DNA from: Flavobacterium beibuense F44-8
GTDB lineage: Bacteria; Bacteroidota; Bacteroidia; Flavobacteriales; Flavobacteriaceae
Assembly (NCBI RefSeq): GCF_000769915.1
Contig: NZ_JRLV01000005.1
Location: 1 to 64,000, forward strand
Direction: 5' to 3'
Length of the DNA: 64,000 bases
Below, in pieces: positions 37,071 to 46,395 of this stretch; positions within the stretch are counted from its first letter, which is position 1, and each line of letters opens with the position of its first letter. Under the pieces are notes generated by a model that ran no database searches, was not told where the DNA came from, and saw nothing but the letters and a program-made list of their open reading frames with translations. The position numbers were made by a program, and so were the translations under genes.

Positions 37071-39680
37071 TTATTCACTATCCTTTTCAGGCGTTTGGTT
37101 CCTGAAAACCAGGTTACCGTCAAAACTATCCAGTAGTATAATACTATCGGTGGTAACCTTACCGCTAAGAATTTCTTTAGACAGTTCGTTCATCACCTCT
37201 TTTTGTATTACACGTTTTACAGGACGTGCTCCAAAATCAGGGTCATAACCTCGTTTGGCAAGGTAATCAATAGCTTCCGGAGTAGCATCGAGCGTAATAT
37301 TTTGCTTAGACAACAGTCTGGTAACCGATTTAAGCTGAAGGCTTACAATCTCCCTGATGTTATCCTGTGTAAGCGGAGTGAACATTACAATGTCGTCAAT
37401 ACGGTTAATAAACTCCGGCCTTACAGTTTGTTTTAGCAATCCAAGTACTTCGGTTTTAGCCGCCTCAGTAGCTGCTTCAATACTGCCTTTAAGGTTTTCA
37501 AATTTCTCCTGTATAATACCGCTACCCATGTTTGAGGTCATTATGATAATGGTATTCCTAAAGTCGGCTAAGCGGCCTTTATTGTCCGTTAAACGACCTT
37601 CATCAAGCACCTGTAACAGGATGTTAAAGGTATCAGGGTGGGCTTTCTCAATTTCATCAAGTAGTACCACGCTGTATGGTTTTCTCCTTACGGCCTCGGT
37701 AAGCTGTCCGCCCTCATCATACCCCACATATCCCGGAGGCGCACCTACAAGCCTGCTCACACTGTGACGCTCCTGATATTCGCTCATGTCAATACGGGTC
37801 ATTGCATTTTCATCATCAAACAGGTAGGAGGCAAGGGCTTTGGCAAGTTCGGTTTTACCCACACCGGTTGTACCAAGAAACAGAAACGAACCTATAGGTT
37901 TCTTTTGGTCCTGTAAACCTGCACGGCTACGCCTTACGGCATCACTCACGGCCTGTATAGCCTCTTCCTGACCCACAACACGTTTGTGCAGTTCTTCTTC
38001 CAGATGAAGTAGTTTTTCGCGCTCACTCTGTAGCATTTTAGTTACCGGTATACCGGTCCATTTAGCAACAACTTCGGCAATATCCTCATTGGTAACTTCC
38101 TCTTTAATAAGGCTGTTTCCTTTTTGGCTTTCCTGAAGCTGTTTCTCCATTTCGTCCAGTTTCTCCTGAGCCTCTTTGATTTTACCATAACGAAGCTCGG
38201 CTACTTTACCATAGTCACCTTCACGTTCGGCACGTTCGGCTTCCAGTTTAAAGTTCTCCACCTCTGTTTTTGTAGCCTGTATGTTGTCTACAATATCTTT
38301 TTCGCTTTTCCAGCGGGCATATATCTCGTTGCGCTCTTCCTTAAGGTTGGCCAGTTCCAGTCCTAACGATTTCAGTTTTGTCTCGTCGTTTTCACGTTTA
38401 ATGGCCTCAATCTCAATTTCAAGCTGCATTATTTTACGATCCAGCACATCCAGCTCTTCCGGTTTGGAATTGATTTCCATACGCAGTTTGGATGCCGCTT
38501 CATCCATAAGGTCGATAGCCTTATCGGGCAGGAAACGGTTGGTAATATAACGTTGCGAGAGCTCCACCGCAGCTATAATAGCATCGTCTTTAATACGTAC
38601 CTGATGGTGGGTTTCATATTTCTCTTTAATACCACGAAGTATGGAAATGGCACTTTCGGTATCCGGTTCGTCTACCAATACCTTTTGGAAACGACGTTCC
38701 AGTGCTTTGTCTTTCTCAAAGTATTTTTGGTACTCATCAAGCGTAGTGGCACCTATGGCTCTTAATTCACCACGGGCAAGGGCAGGTTTCAGGATGTTTG
38801 CGGCATCCATAGCACCTTCACCACCACCTGCTCCTACAAGAGTATGGATCTCGTCTATAAACAGTACGATATCACCTTCGGCAGAAGTTACTTCCTTCAC
38901 CACCGATTTAAGCCTTTCTTCAAACTCACCTTTGTATTTTGCACCTGCAATAAGGGCACCCATATCCAGTGAGTAAACAATTTTGTTTTTAAGATTTTCG
39001 GGCACATCACCCTGAATGATACGGTGTGCTAAGCCTTCTGCAATAGCGGTTTTACCCACACCCGGCTCACCCACAAGCATTGGGTTGTTTTTGGTTCGCC
39101 TTGAAAGGATTTGCAGCACACGGCGTATTTCCTCGTCACGACCAATTACCGGATCCAGTTTACCATCGTTAGCCAACTGGTTAAGGTTTTTGGCATATTT
39201 GTTTAGTGAGTTGTAGGTTTCTTCGGCACTTGCCGATGTTACCCTTTCTCCTTTGCGAAGATCGTCAATAGCCGCTTTAAGCCCTTTTTCGGTAACGCCC
39301 TGATCTTTTAAAATTTGGGCTACTTTACTTTTAGAATTGAAAATAGCCAGTAACAGGTGCTCTATGGAAACGAACTCGTCATTCATTTTACGGGCAATGT
39401 TTGATGCCTCTGTCAATGCGGTTGCCGCATCGCGGGATAACGACATTTCACCTCCCGAGACTTTAGGGAAACTTTGTAGGGTACTGTCCAGTATTTGCTG
39501 AAACAGTTGTACATTTACATTAAGTTTTTTAAGTAAGAACGGAGTTACATTTTCGTCTACTTCAAGAATAGCCTTTATAATGTGCTCGTTTTCAATTTGC
39601 TGATGGCCATAACCCTGAGCAATTTGCTGTGCTCTTTGTATGGCTTCCTGAGATTTTATTGTATAATTATTAAAGTTCAT
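37071..39680 (-). CDS. clpB: Chaperone disaggregase ClpB
   Basis: The 869-residue AAA+ chaperone has a Clp_N domain (1-145), NBD1 with Walker A GEPGVGKT (204-211), a middle coiled-coil domain (about 405-530, [13 protein letters not shown]...), and NBD2 with GTTGVGKT (about 605) and the sensor MTSNMGS. It rescues aggregated proteins with DnaK. Full length. The promoter region holds two matching palindromes, likely a stress operator. Confidence 0.97.
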   Translation of the reverse strand: MNFNNYTIKSQEAIQRAQQIAQGYGHQQIENEHIIKAILEVDENVTPFLLKKLNVNVQLFQQILDSTLQSFPKVSGGEMSLSRDAATALTEASNIARKMNDEFVSIEHLLLAIFNSKSKVAQILKDQGVTEKGLKAAIDDLRKGERVTSASAEETYNSLNKYAKNLNQLANDGKLDPVIGRDEEIRRVLQILSRRTKNNPMLVGEPGVGKTAIAEGLAHRIIQGDVPENLKNKIVYSLDMGALIAGAKYKGEFEERLKSVVKEVTSAEGDIVLFIDEIHTLVGAGGGEGAMDAANILKPALARGELRAIGATTLDEYQKYFEKDKALERRFQKVLVDEPDTESAISILRGIKEKYETHHQVRIKDDAIIAAVELSQRYITNRFLPDKAIDLMDEAASKLRMEINSKPEELDVLDRKIMQLEIEIEAIKRENDETKLKSLGLELANLKEERNEIYARWKSEKDIVDNIQATKTEVENFKLEAERAEREGDYGKVAELRYGKIKEAQEKLDEMEKQLQESQKGNSLIKEEVTNEDIAEVVAKWTGIPVTKMLQSEREKLLHLEEELHKRVVGQEEAIQAVSDAVRRSRAGLQDQKKPIGSFLFLGTTGVGKTELAKALASYLFDDENAMTRIDMSEYQERHSVSRLVGAPPGYVGYDEGGQLTEAVRRKPYSVVLLDEIEKAHPDTFNILLQVLDEGRLTDNKGRLADFRNTIIIMTSNMGSGIIQEKFENLKGSIEAATEAAKTEVLGLLKQTVRPEFINRIDDIVMFTPLTQDNIREIVSLQLKSVTRLLSKQNITLDATPEAIDYLAKRGYDPDFGARPVKRVIQKEVMNELSKEILSGKVTTDSIILLDSFDGNLVFRNQTPEKDSE

Positions 39681-39737
39681 ATTCGAATTGTTTAAATTTG
39701 ATATGCTTTATTCAATTTATATTCCAATAAGTAAAAT

Positions 39738-39794
39738 CTGACGAAATGTCGGTTTTTGCCGGAAAAATTAACTTTTAAACAGACAAAGTGTCTG
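39738..39794. promoter_or_regulatory. Paired 15-bp palindromes in the clpB-ytxJ gap
   Basis: CTGACGAAATGTCGG at 39738-39752 and CAGACAAAGTGTCTG at 39780-39794 fit one pattern CNGACNNANTGTCNG. Their centres lie 42 bp apart (four helical turns). The second is a perfect 6-bp-arm palindrome. They sit between divergent clpB and ytxJ and likely bind a stress regulator. Confidence 0.6.
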
Positions 39795-39808
39795 AAAACA
39801 TGACGATT

Positions 39809-40207
39809 ATGAGTTTTTTTGATAAGATATTCGGTGATTCTAACAGTAAAGTTAGCGGTTCTGGGGCAGAAATGTGGAACGATTTAACAGAAATAAAACA
39901 GTTAGACGAGATAGTGGAGGAGTCACAGCAAATTCCTGTTATTATTTTTAAACACAGTACCCGCTGCGCCGTTAGCCGAATGGCTTTAAAGCAGTTTGAA
40001 CAGGAGTATGCCATTGATGCCGATAAGGTTAAACCGTATTTTTTAGACCTGTTGGCTCACAGGGATATATCTAACGAAATTGCCGACCGATTTGATGTGA
40101 TGCATCAGTCACCACAAATTATATTGATTAAAGAAGGAAAGGCAATATATGATACTTCTCACAGTGCTATTGATGCCGGTGTGGTACAGAGGATAGTGTA
40201 TAGTTAA
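39809..40207 (+). CDS. ytxJ: Bacillithiol system redox-active protein YtxJ
   Basis: A 132-residue thioredoxin-fold protein with VIIFKHSTRCAVSRMAL; the Cys is in the TRC motif (Cys53) of the YtxJ family, linked to bacillithiol, with the cis-Pro in HQSPQIILI. Possible starts are ATG 39809 (MSFFDKIFG), ATG 39800 or GTG 39788. GTG 39788 lies inside the palindromic operator, and family proteins start near the SFF.KIFG segment, so 39809 is used. Confidence 0.85.
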   Translation: MSFFDKIFGDSNSKVSGSGAEMWNDLTEIKQLDEIVEESQQIPVIIFKHSTRCAVSRMALKQFEQEYAIDADKVKPYFLDLLAHRDISNEIADRFDVMHQSPQIILIKEGKAIYDTSHSAIDAGVVQRIVYS

Positions 40208-40234
40208 TATTCTCAAAATTTTATGGAGTAGATA

Positions 40235-40696
40235 TTATTGGGGTTCACGAAAGATGTATTTTTCATTATAGTCAATGTCAAATTTTTTTAGAAATTCAAG
40301 GTATTCTTCCCTGAAAGATTGTTTTTTATGATGCTCTTCCTGTTTATGTATATAGTTAATGACATTTTCTACATGTGATTTACTGTATGAAAAAGCTCCA
40401 TAGCCTTCCTGCCATTCAAACTTTCCCGTAATAAATCCTTTTTGGTTAATCCATAATGATGAGTTACGTTTAATATCTTGTAATAAGTCAGAAACTGACT
40501 GTGTAGGTCTCATTCCTATAAAAATGTGTATATGATCGGGCATGCCGTTAATGGCTAAAAGTTTGTGTCCGTTATTTTCTACAATGCCCGAAATATAAAG
40601 GTATAGTTCTTTTTTCCAAATAGGAGAGATTAGAGAATTTCTGTGTTTAACTGCAAAAACAAATTGTAAATGTATTTGGGTATAGGTATTTGCCAT
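40235..40696 (-). CDS. Solitary IS200-like (RAYT-type) Y1 transposase
   Basis: The 153-residue protein has the HUH motif MPDHIHIFIG (His-U-His) and the catalytic Tyr region GAFSYSKSHVENVINYIHKQEEHHKK, as in the IS200/IS605 TnpA family, with no accompanying tnpB. Beside its start lies an array of REP-like palindromes (40730-40998), so it resembles REP-associated tyrosine transposases, which are usually chromosomal and non-mobile. It is minus strand, facing ytxJ at its end. Confidence 0.88.
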   Translation of the reverse strand: MANTYTQIHLQFVFAVKHRNSLISPIWKKELYLYISGIVENNGHKLLAINGMPDHIHIFIGMRPTQSVSDLLQDIKRNSSLWINQKGFITGKFEWQEGYGAFSYSKSHVENVINYIHKQEEHHKKQSFREEYLEFLKKFDIDYNEKYIFREPQ

Positions 40697-40729
40697 GAGG
40701 TAAGATGTTTACTACAAACATAACAAATC

Positions 40730-40998
40730 TATTTATTCCCTACGGGGAAATAAATATCATGATGTAAATTTCTACCAATATAAAATCCCTAATGGGATAA
40801 GCAATTTATGTATAAATATTATCTGGATTTATAGAATAATAGTTATAGAGTTTTCTATCTTTAATTATTTCTTTATTCAGGATTATAGTGTTTTCCGAAA
40901 AGAAATTATTACAAGCTAATTTCTAAATCCCGTTAGGGATTTTATATCGGTAGAGAATAGGATGTTATAACGTATTGTTTCCGTTAGGGAATAAATAA
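40730..40998. repeat. 270-bp REP-like inverted array next to the RAYT gene
   Basis: Left arm: ATTTATTCCC-TACG-GGGAAATAAAT (about 40731-40755) and TCTACCAATATAAAATCCC (40771-40789). Right arm: AAATCCC-GTTA-GGGATTT (40925-40942) followed by TATCGGTAGAGAAT, then TTTCCGTTAGGGAATAAAT (40978-40996). Right is the approximate reverse complement of left, so the whole is an imperfect inverted repeat with about 125 bp between. The array lies between the transposase start and the argH stop. Confidence 0.75.
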
Positions 40999-42279
40999 TT
41001 AAATTATATTTTCCATTTTTTGTGTAATCTCGTTTAAGCACAAATTGTTTATACTGCCTTCATGAGAATGTTTTGTAGCTTTAGGAGAGACAAACGTACC
41101 GTTCTCTACCTGTTCGCCTACAATTTTATAAGCATCTCTAAAAGGTATACCCTGAGCTACCAGTTCGTTAAGCGCATCTACCGTAAACAGATAGTCGTAT
41201 TTTTTATCGTCCAGTATATTATCATTAACCTTAATCTCCTTAATGGAATAATGTGCCATTTCAAGGCAGGATTTCAATGTTTGTAAAGCAGGGAAAAGCC
41301 CTTCTTTAAGCAACTGGAATTCCCTGTGGTAACCACTTGGTAAATTATTGGTTATAAGAGTAAGCTCATAAGGCAATGCCTGTATTTTATTACACTTACC
41401 ACGAATAAGCTCAAAAATATCCGGGTTCTTTTTATGTGGCATAATGCTCGACCCTGTGGTTAAGTGCTGTGGCAGACTTATGAAATTAAAATTCTGACTC
41501 AGGTACAAACAAATGTCCATAGCCAGTTTTGATAATGTCCCCGCTACCGATGCTAATGCAAAAGCAGTAGTCTTTTCGGTTTTACCACGGCTCATTTGTG
41601 CGGCTACCGAATTGTATTTCAAAGTAGCAAAACCCAGTTCATTTGTGGTAAAAGTCCTGTCTATAGGGAAAGAGCTTCCGTACCCTGCTGCCGAACCTAA
41701 CGGATTCTGGTCGGTTACTGTTAGAGCTGCATTCAGCATAACAACATCGTCAATAAGACTTTCGGCATAGGCAGAAAACCACATCCCGAATGATGACGGC
41801 ATTGCAACCTGAAGGTGTGTATACCCCGGTAACAGTACATTTTGATTTTCACTTGCCATAGCCATAAGCAGGTCGAAAAAATCTTTAACCTGTTGTTTTA
41901 TGGTGGTGAGCTCCGCTTTTAGGTATAAGTGAACATCGGTAAGAACCTGATCGTTACGGGAACGTGCTGTGTGTATTTTTTTTCCGGCATCGCCCACCTT
42001 TTCAGTAAGCAGGTATTCTACTTTGCTGTGTACATCTTCAAAGCTATCCTCAATCAAAAAGTTTCCGGCTTTAATGTCTGCCAGTATCTCTTCCAGTCCG
42101 GTAACCAGTTCGCTTACTTCTTTATCGTTTAATAGTCCTGTTTTTCCAAGCATTTTGGCATGTGCCATAGACCCTATAACATCATATTCTGCCAGTACAA
42201 GATCCAGTTCGCGGTCATTGCCTACGGTGAATATATCGGTTTTCTTATCTGTTGGTATGCCTTTATCCCAAAGTTTCAT
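40999..42279 (-). CDS. argH: Argininosuccinate lyase
   Basis: The 426-residue fumarase/aspartase-superfamily enzyme has the signature GSSIMPHKKNPD and HSRNDQ-like ARSRNDQ and TAHSR-type motif. It splits argininosuccinate into arginine and fumarate, the last step of the pathway. Its ATG overlaps the argE stop by 1 bp, and it is the last gene of the arg operon. Its stop abuts the REP-like array, which may affect transcript 3' ends. Confidence 0.95.
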   Translation of the reverse strand: MKLWDKGIPTDKKTDIFTVGNDRELDLVLAEYDVIGSMAHAKMLGKTGLLNDKEVSELVTGLEEILADIKAGNFLIEDSFEDVHSKVEYLLTEKVGDAGKKIHTARSRNDQVLTDVHLYLKAELTTIKQQVKDFFDLLMAMASENQNVLLPGYTHLQVAMPSSFGMWFSAYAESLIDDVVMLNAALTVTDQNPLGSAAGYGSSFPIDRTFTTNELGFATLKYNSVAAQMSRGKTEKTTAFALASVAGTLSKLAMDICLYLSQNFNFISLPQHLTTGSSIMPHKKNPDIFELIRGKCNKIQALPYELTLITNNLPSGYHREFQLLKEGLFPALQTLKSCLEMAHYSIKEIKVNDNILDDKKYDYLFTVDALNELVAQGIPFRDAYKIVGEQVENGTFVSPKATKHSHEGSINNLCLNEITQKMENII

Positions 42280-43403
42280 TACTGTTGTTTTAATGTGGCC
42301 TCACTGGCCGTTTTGGTAGTATAATTAAGGAATTGGGAAAGTATCTTTATATACAGTTCAACTCCTTCTTTAATTTCATTGATATAAATAAACTCATCTG
42401 CCGAGTGTGAACGCAGTGATAATCCCGGCCCCAGTTTTAACGACTGGCAGCTTAGTACCGACTGGTCTGAAAGGGTAGGGGAACCATAGGTGGTTCTGCC
42501 CAATGCTATTCCTGCCTGTACAAGAGCATGCTCTTTTGCGATAGATGATGAGTTAAGGTGCAGTGACCTTGGTTTTACTGTTACCTTACCATTCTCAATA
42601 CCTGATTTTATGGTTTCCAGTACTTCAAGGTTGGTATAACAGTCGTTTACCCTTACATCCACAACAAGGTTGCATTCTGCCGGAACCACGTTGTGCTGTT
42701 TTCCTGCATTGATTTGGGTAACCGTCATTTTAACCGGACCTAATACGTCAGATACTTTTTCGAAACTATAGTCCCTAAACCATTCAATAACCTTTAAGGT
42801 GTTGTAAATGGCCATATCATCGTTAGGATGTGCAGCATGCCCAGGTGTCCCGGTTACGGTTACATCCAGTACCAGTAACCCTTTTTCGGCTATGGCAAGC
42901 TGCATTTCGGTAGGTTCGCCCACTATGGCACAATCAGGTTCGGGTAAATGCTTCAGTACACTGTTCAGTCCGTTAGGGCCGCTACTTTCTTCCTCTGCTG
43001 AGGCAACCATTACAATGTTATAAGGCAGGTTTTCAGCTTCATAAAAAAAGGTAAAGGTAGCGATTAGTGATACCAGGCATCCGCCGGCATCGTTACTGCC
43101 CAGCCCAAACAGTTTACCGTCCTGCTCAATAGCCTCAAATGGATCTAAAGTATAAGCCTGATTGGGCTTTACGGTATCATGGTGTGAGTTAAGTAGCAGG
43201 GTGGGCTTACCTTCAGCAAAATGCTTATTGAAGGCCCATATATTATTGTTTTCCCGTTTAAAAGAAATACTGTTATTATTAAACCATGCCTCAATCAGTT
43301 TTGCCGTATTCTCTTCTTCCGATGAAAAAGACGGAGTGGCAATAAGTGATTTAAGCAGGAGTATTGCTTCTTCGGTTAGGGTATGTATCGTTTTTAAACT
43401 CAT
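42279..43403 (-). CDS. argE: M20 family deacylase (ArgE-like, N-acylcitrulline deacylase)
   Basis: The 374-residue M20 peptidase-family protein has HHDTV (first metal His-Asp region), GSNDAGGCL, ASAEEESSGPNG and VGEPTEM. In Bacteroidota, whose OTCase analogue uses an N-acylated substrate, the same deacylase frees citrulline. Placement between argH and argB supports this. Translationally coupled to argH. Confidence 0.88.
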   Translation of the reverse strand: MSLKTIHTLTEEAILLLKSLIATPSFSSEEENTAKLIEAWFNNNSISFKRENNNIWAFNKHFAEGKPTLLLNSHHDTVKPNQAYTLDPFEAIEQDGKLFGLGSNDAGGCLVSLIATFTFFYEAENLPYNIVMVASAEEESSGPNGLNSVLKHLPEPDCAIVGEPTEMQLAIAEKGLLVLDVTVTGTPGHAAHPNDDMAIYNTLKVIEWFRDYSFEKVSDVLGPVKMTVTQINAGKQHNVVPAECNLVVDVRVNDCYTNLEVLETIKSGIENGKVTVKPRSLHLNSSSIAKEHALVQAGIALGRTTYGSPTLSDQSVLSCQSLKLGPGLSLRSHSADEFIYINEIKEGVELYIKILSQFLNYTTKTASEATLKQQ

Positions 43404-43414
43404 AGGTTTTGTTT

Positions 43415-44200
43415 TTAGAGCGACACCTGTGTGCAGGTTATTTCGTTCTGTTTTATCATTTCGGGACTGCCTATGTATACTGCTGATACGCCTTTGTTAA
43501 GGGCATCATAGCAGTTTTCCAGCTTTGGCAACATTCCCGAATGGATTATTTTTTCTTCTCGTAACTGACTGTATTTATCAAAAGTAAGTTTTTTTATAAC
43601 CGAATCGTCATCATCAGCATTGCTAAGCACCCCTTTTTTCTCAAAGCAATACAGTAGGTTTACGTTAAAGTCGTTACTGCAGGCTACGGCTAGTGCGCTG
43701 GCAATGGTGTCGGCATTTGTGTTAAGCAATTGCCCGTTACCATTGTGTGTAATGGCACAAAATACAGGGACTACATTTTGCTGTAATAACACTTTTACCA
43801 ATTTATGGTTTACCGAAACAATATCACCTACCCAACCAAAATCTATGGCAGCATTATTCCTTTTTTCAGAAAGGATCATGTTACCGTCGGCTCCTGTAAA
43901 GCCCAATGCGTTATTTTGTAATGCCTGTAGCTGTGCTGTTATATCTTTATTGATAAGTCCTGCATAGGTCATAACCGCCACATCCAACATAGGCTTATCG
44001 GTAATTCTCCTTCCTTCATGAAAAACGGGAGTAATACCTAAACCTTCGGCTGTTTTGGTTGCTATTTTGCCTCCGCCGTGTACCAGTATTTTGTAACCGC
44101 TTAATGCTGCAAAATCCTTAAGGAATGCCTTTAGGGTAGGTGTACTGTCAATTACATTACCGCCTATTTTTACAACGGTAAGTTTTGGCTTATTCTCCAT
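43415..44200 (-). CDS. argB: Acetylglutamate kinase
   Basis: The 261-residue kinase has VVKIGGNVID (N-terminal Lys-Gly-Gly), LVHGGGKIAT, and GVSAVYIGSPEM. It phosphorylates N-acylglutamate. It lies between argF' and argE and overlaps argF' by 11 bp. Length is on the short side, as in other Bacteroidota ArgB. Confidence 0.93.
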   Translation of the reverse strand: MENKPKLTVVKIGGNVIDSTPTLKAFLKDFAALSGYKILVHGGGKIATKTAEGLGITPVFHEGRRITDKPMLDVAVMTYAGLINKDITAQLQALQNNALGFTGADGNMILSEKRNNAAIDFGWVGDIVSVNHKLVKVLLQQNVVPVFCAITHNGNGQLLNTNADTIASALAVACSNDFNVNLLYCFEKKGVLSNADDDDSVIKKLTFDKYSQLREEKIIHSGMLPKLENCYDALNKGVSAVYIGSPEMIKQNEITCTQVSL

Positions 44201-45140
44201 GCTCCAATATTTTGGTTAGTATCGCCTGTGCGGCATACGTCCTGTTATTGGCTTGAGCTATAACGATAGATGTTTCACTGTCCAGTACCTCATCAGTAAC
44301 AATCATATTTCTCCTTACCGGAAGGCAATGCATAAACTTAGCATTGTTGGTAAGTTTCATCTTGTTGGCTGTTACAGTCCACGACGGATCTTTACAGGTT
44401 ATTTGTCCGTAATCCATATAGTTGCTCCAGTTCTTGGCATAAATAAAGTCGGCACCGGCAAAAGCCTCATCCTGATTGTGCGTAATGGTAACCCCTTTGG
44501 TAAACTCAGGGTTAAGCTCATACCCTTCAGGATGCGTGATAACAAAATCAACATCGGCCTTTTTCATAACCTTAACGAAAGAATTAGGTACGGCATGCGG
44601 CAGCGCTTTAGGATGCGGTGCCCATGTAAGTACGACTTTAGGCCTTTTTACGGTTTTATATTCCTCTATGGTTAAGGCATCGGCTACAGCCTGTAAAGGG
44701 TGTTCGGTAGCGCCTTCAAGGCTTATTACCGGAACAGATGCATATTTTTTAAAGGCAGAAATTACCTGCTCTTCCTCATCTTTCTGCTTATCGGTAAGAG
44801 TAGGGAAGCTTCTTACGGCAATAATGTCGCAGTATTGCGAAACAACCTGTGCGGCTTCTTTAATGTGTTCGGCCTTGTTGCCGTCCATTACTACACCGTC
44901 TTCAAACTCCAGTGCCCAGCCTTCGGTATTAAGGTTCATCACAATGGCATCCATCCCAAGGTTAAGGGCAGCCTTTTGTGTGCTGAGCCTGGTACGTAGG
45001 CTCGGGTTAAAAAACAATAGTCCCAGGGTTTTGTTTTCTCCTTTTTTTTTGTTGGCAAATGGTGCCTGCTTTATGTTTTTAGCTAACGCAATCAGTTCGT
45101 TAATATCCTGAATGTCGTCTACCGAAGTGAAGTGTTTCAT
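44190..45140 (-). CDS. argF': N-acylornithine carbamoyltransferase (AOTCase/SOTCase type)
   Basis: The 316-residue protein has the carbamoyl-phosphate motif FFNPSLRTRLS (43-53), the HCLPVRR motif, and helices typical of N-acyl-ornithine transcarbamylases rather than ArgF. Residue 90 is Ala (GNKAEH). In published work as I recall it, this position is Pro90 in Bacteroides fragilis SOTCase and Glu92 in Xanthomonas AOTCase, so the acyl group here is unclear. The argB overlap and argE neighbour fit the acylated pathway. Confidence 0.9.
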   Translation of the reverse strand: MKHFTSVDDIQDINELIALAKNIKQAPFANKKKGENKTLGLLFFNPSLRTRLSTQKAALNLGMDAIVMNLNTEGWALEFEDGVVMDGNKAEHIKEAAQVVSQYCDIIAVRSFPTLTDKQKDEEEQVISAFKKYASVPVISLEGATEHPLQAVADALTIEEYKTVKRPKVVLTWAPHPKALPHAVPNSFVKVMKKADVDFVITHPEGYELNPEFTKGVTITHNQDEAFAGADFIYAKNWSNYMDYGQITCKDPSWTVTANKMKLTNNAKFMHCLPVRRNMIVTDEVLDSETSIVIAQANNRTYAAQAILTKILEHGE

Positions 45141-45163
45141 TTTGTAATTAATTGAAAAATAAC

Positions 45164-46300
45164 TTATAAATCCTTTAATGCATTTTTAAGACCGATAAAA
45201 AAGCGGTCTATGTCCTCCTTGTTTATAGACAGTGGCGGTAGTATGCGCAGCAGGTTTTTTTGTGATGCACTACCGGTGAATATAAACTCGTTATAAATCA
45301 GTTTTTTCCGTAATTCGTTTATCTCAAAATCAAACTCAAGCCCTAGCATGAGTCCGCGTCCTTTGATCTTTTTAACCTGTGGTATAATAGCAGCCTGTTC
45401 CTTAAAATAGGCACTCATGGAGTTAACATTGTCCATAAGGTTTTCCTGCTCTATAACATCAAGCACCGCAGTTGCGGCTGCACAGGCAAGATGATTACCG
45501 CCAAAAGTAGTTCCCAGTAAACCGAATGATGCCTTAAACTTAGGTGAGATAAGGATGCCGCCAATAGGAAAGCCATTACCCATACCTTTTGCCATAGTGA
45601 TGATGTCCGGCTTTATATTGTGGTATTGGTGTGCAAAGAATTTACCCGAACGACCATAGCCACTCTGTATTTCATCCAGTATAAGTACTACATCATTATC
45701 GTTACAGGCTTTTTCTATAGCCTTAAAGAAAAGAGTAGTACCCTCGTCCAGTCCGCCTACACCCTGAATCCCTTCTATAATAACACAGCAAACATCACCT
45801 TTAGCCAGTTCTGCTTTTAAAGCTTCCTCATCGTTAAGCGGAAGAAAAACCACTTCGTGCCCTGCATTGATTGGTGCAACTATCGATGGGTTATCTGTAG
45901 CGGCTACTGCAGCAGAGGTACGTCCGTGGAAGGCCTTATTAAAAGCAACAACTTTCTTTTTACCGTTATGGAACGATGCCAGTTTAAGGGCATTCTCGTT
46001 AGCCTCAGCACCCGAGTTACACAGGAAAAGGCTATAATCAGGATAACCCGAAAAGCTAACCAGTTTTTTGCCCAGTTCTTCCTGTAACGGATTTTCGATT
46101 GAGTTGGAATAAAAACCCAGTTTCGCTACCTGTTCACTAACAGCCTTTACGTATACCGGATGTGAATGTCCGGCAGAGATAACTCCGTGACCTCCATAAA
46201 AATCAAGGTACTCCTGTCCTTTATCGTTCCAAACTTTTGCCCCCAGTGCCTTTACCGGAGTTATATTATATATAGGGTATACATTGAATAAATTACTCAT
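45164..46300 (-). CDS. argD: Acetylornithine/N-succinylornithine aminotransferase
   Basis: The 378-residue PLP aminotransferase has the lysine in MAKGMGNGFPIGG (Lys238), the LDEIQSGYGRSG motif and NSGAEANENA. It transfers the amino group to N-acylglutamate semialdehyde. It precedes argF' (23-bp gap) and is separated from argC by 95 bp holding REP-like palindromes. Confidence 0.94.
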   Translation of the reverse strand: MSNLFNVYPIYNITPVKALGAKVWNDKGQEYLDFYGGHGVISAGHSHPVYVKAVSEQVAKLGFYSNSIENPLQEELGKKLVSFSGYPDYSLFLCNSGAEANENALKLASFHNGKKKVVAFNKAFHGRTSAAVAATDNPSIVAPINAGHEVVFLPLNDEEALKAELAKGDVCCVIIEGIQGVGGLDEGTTLFFKAIEKACNDNDVVLILDEIQSGYGRSGKFFAHQYHNIKPDIITMAKGMGNGFPIGGILISPKFKASFGLLGTTFGGNHLACAAATAVLDVIEQENLMDNVNSMSAYFKEQAAIIPQVKKIKGRGLMLGLEFDFEINELRKKLIYNEFIFTGSASQKNLLRILPPLSINKEDIDRFFIGLKNALKDL

Positions 46301-46315
46301 TTTACTTTTTATTTA

Positions 46316-46390
46316 ACCTGCAAGGTATTTGTCCTTGTAGGTTTAGTTTTTTATTTAGCATACCTACAAGGTTTTTAAAACCTTGCAGGA
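46316..46390. repeat. Two REP-like palindromes in the argD-argC gap
   Basis: ACCTGCAAGG-TATTTGT-CCTTGTAGGT at 46316-46342, then ACCTACAAGG-TTTTTAAAA-CCTTGCAGGA at 46362-46390. Each is an inverted repeat with 10-bp arms, spaced by 19 bp, and the outer arms are complementary, so a large cruciform or RNA hairpin is possible inside the operon. No CRISPR-like structure. Confidence 0.8.
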
Positions 46391-46395
46391 AATTA

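Noticed and set aside
40730-40998. CRISPR or att site next to the Y1 transposase
   Set aside because: The repeats are palindromic, unequal and inverted with no spacers; REP-like elements fit better.
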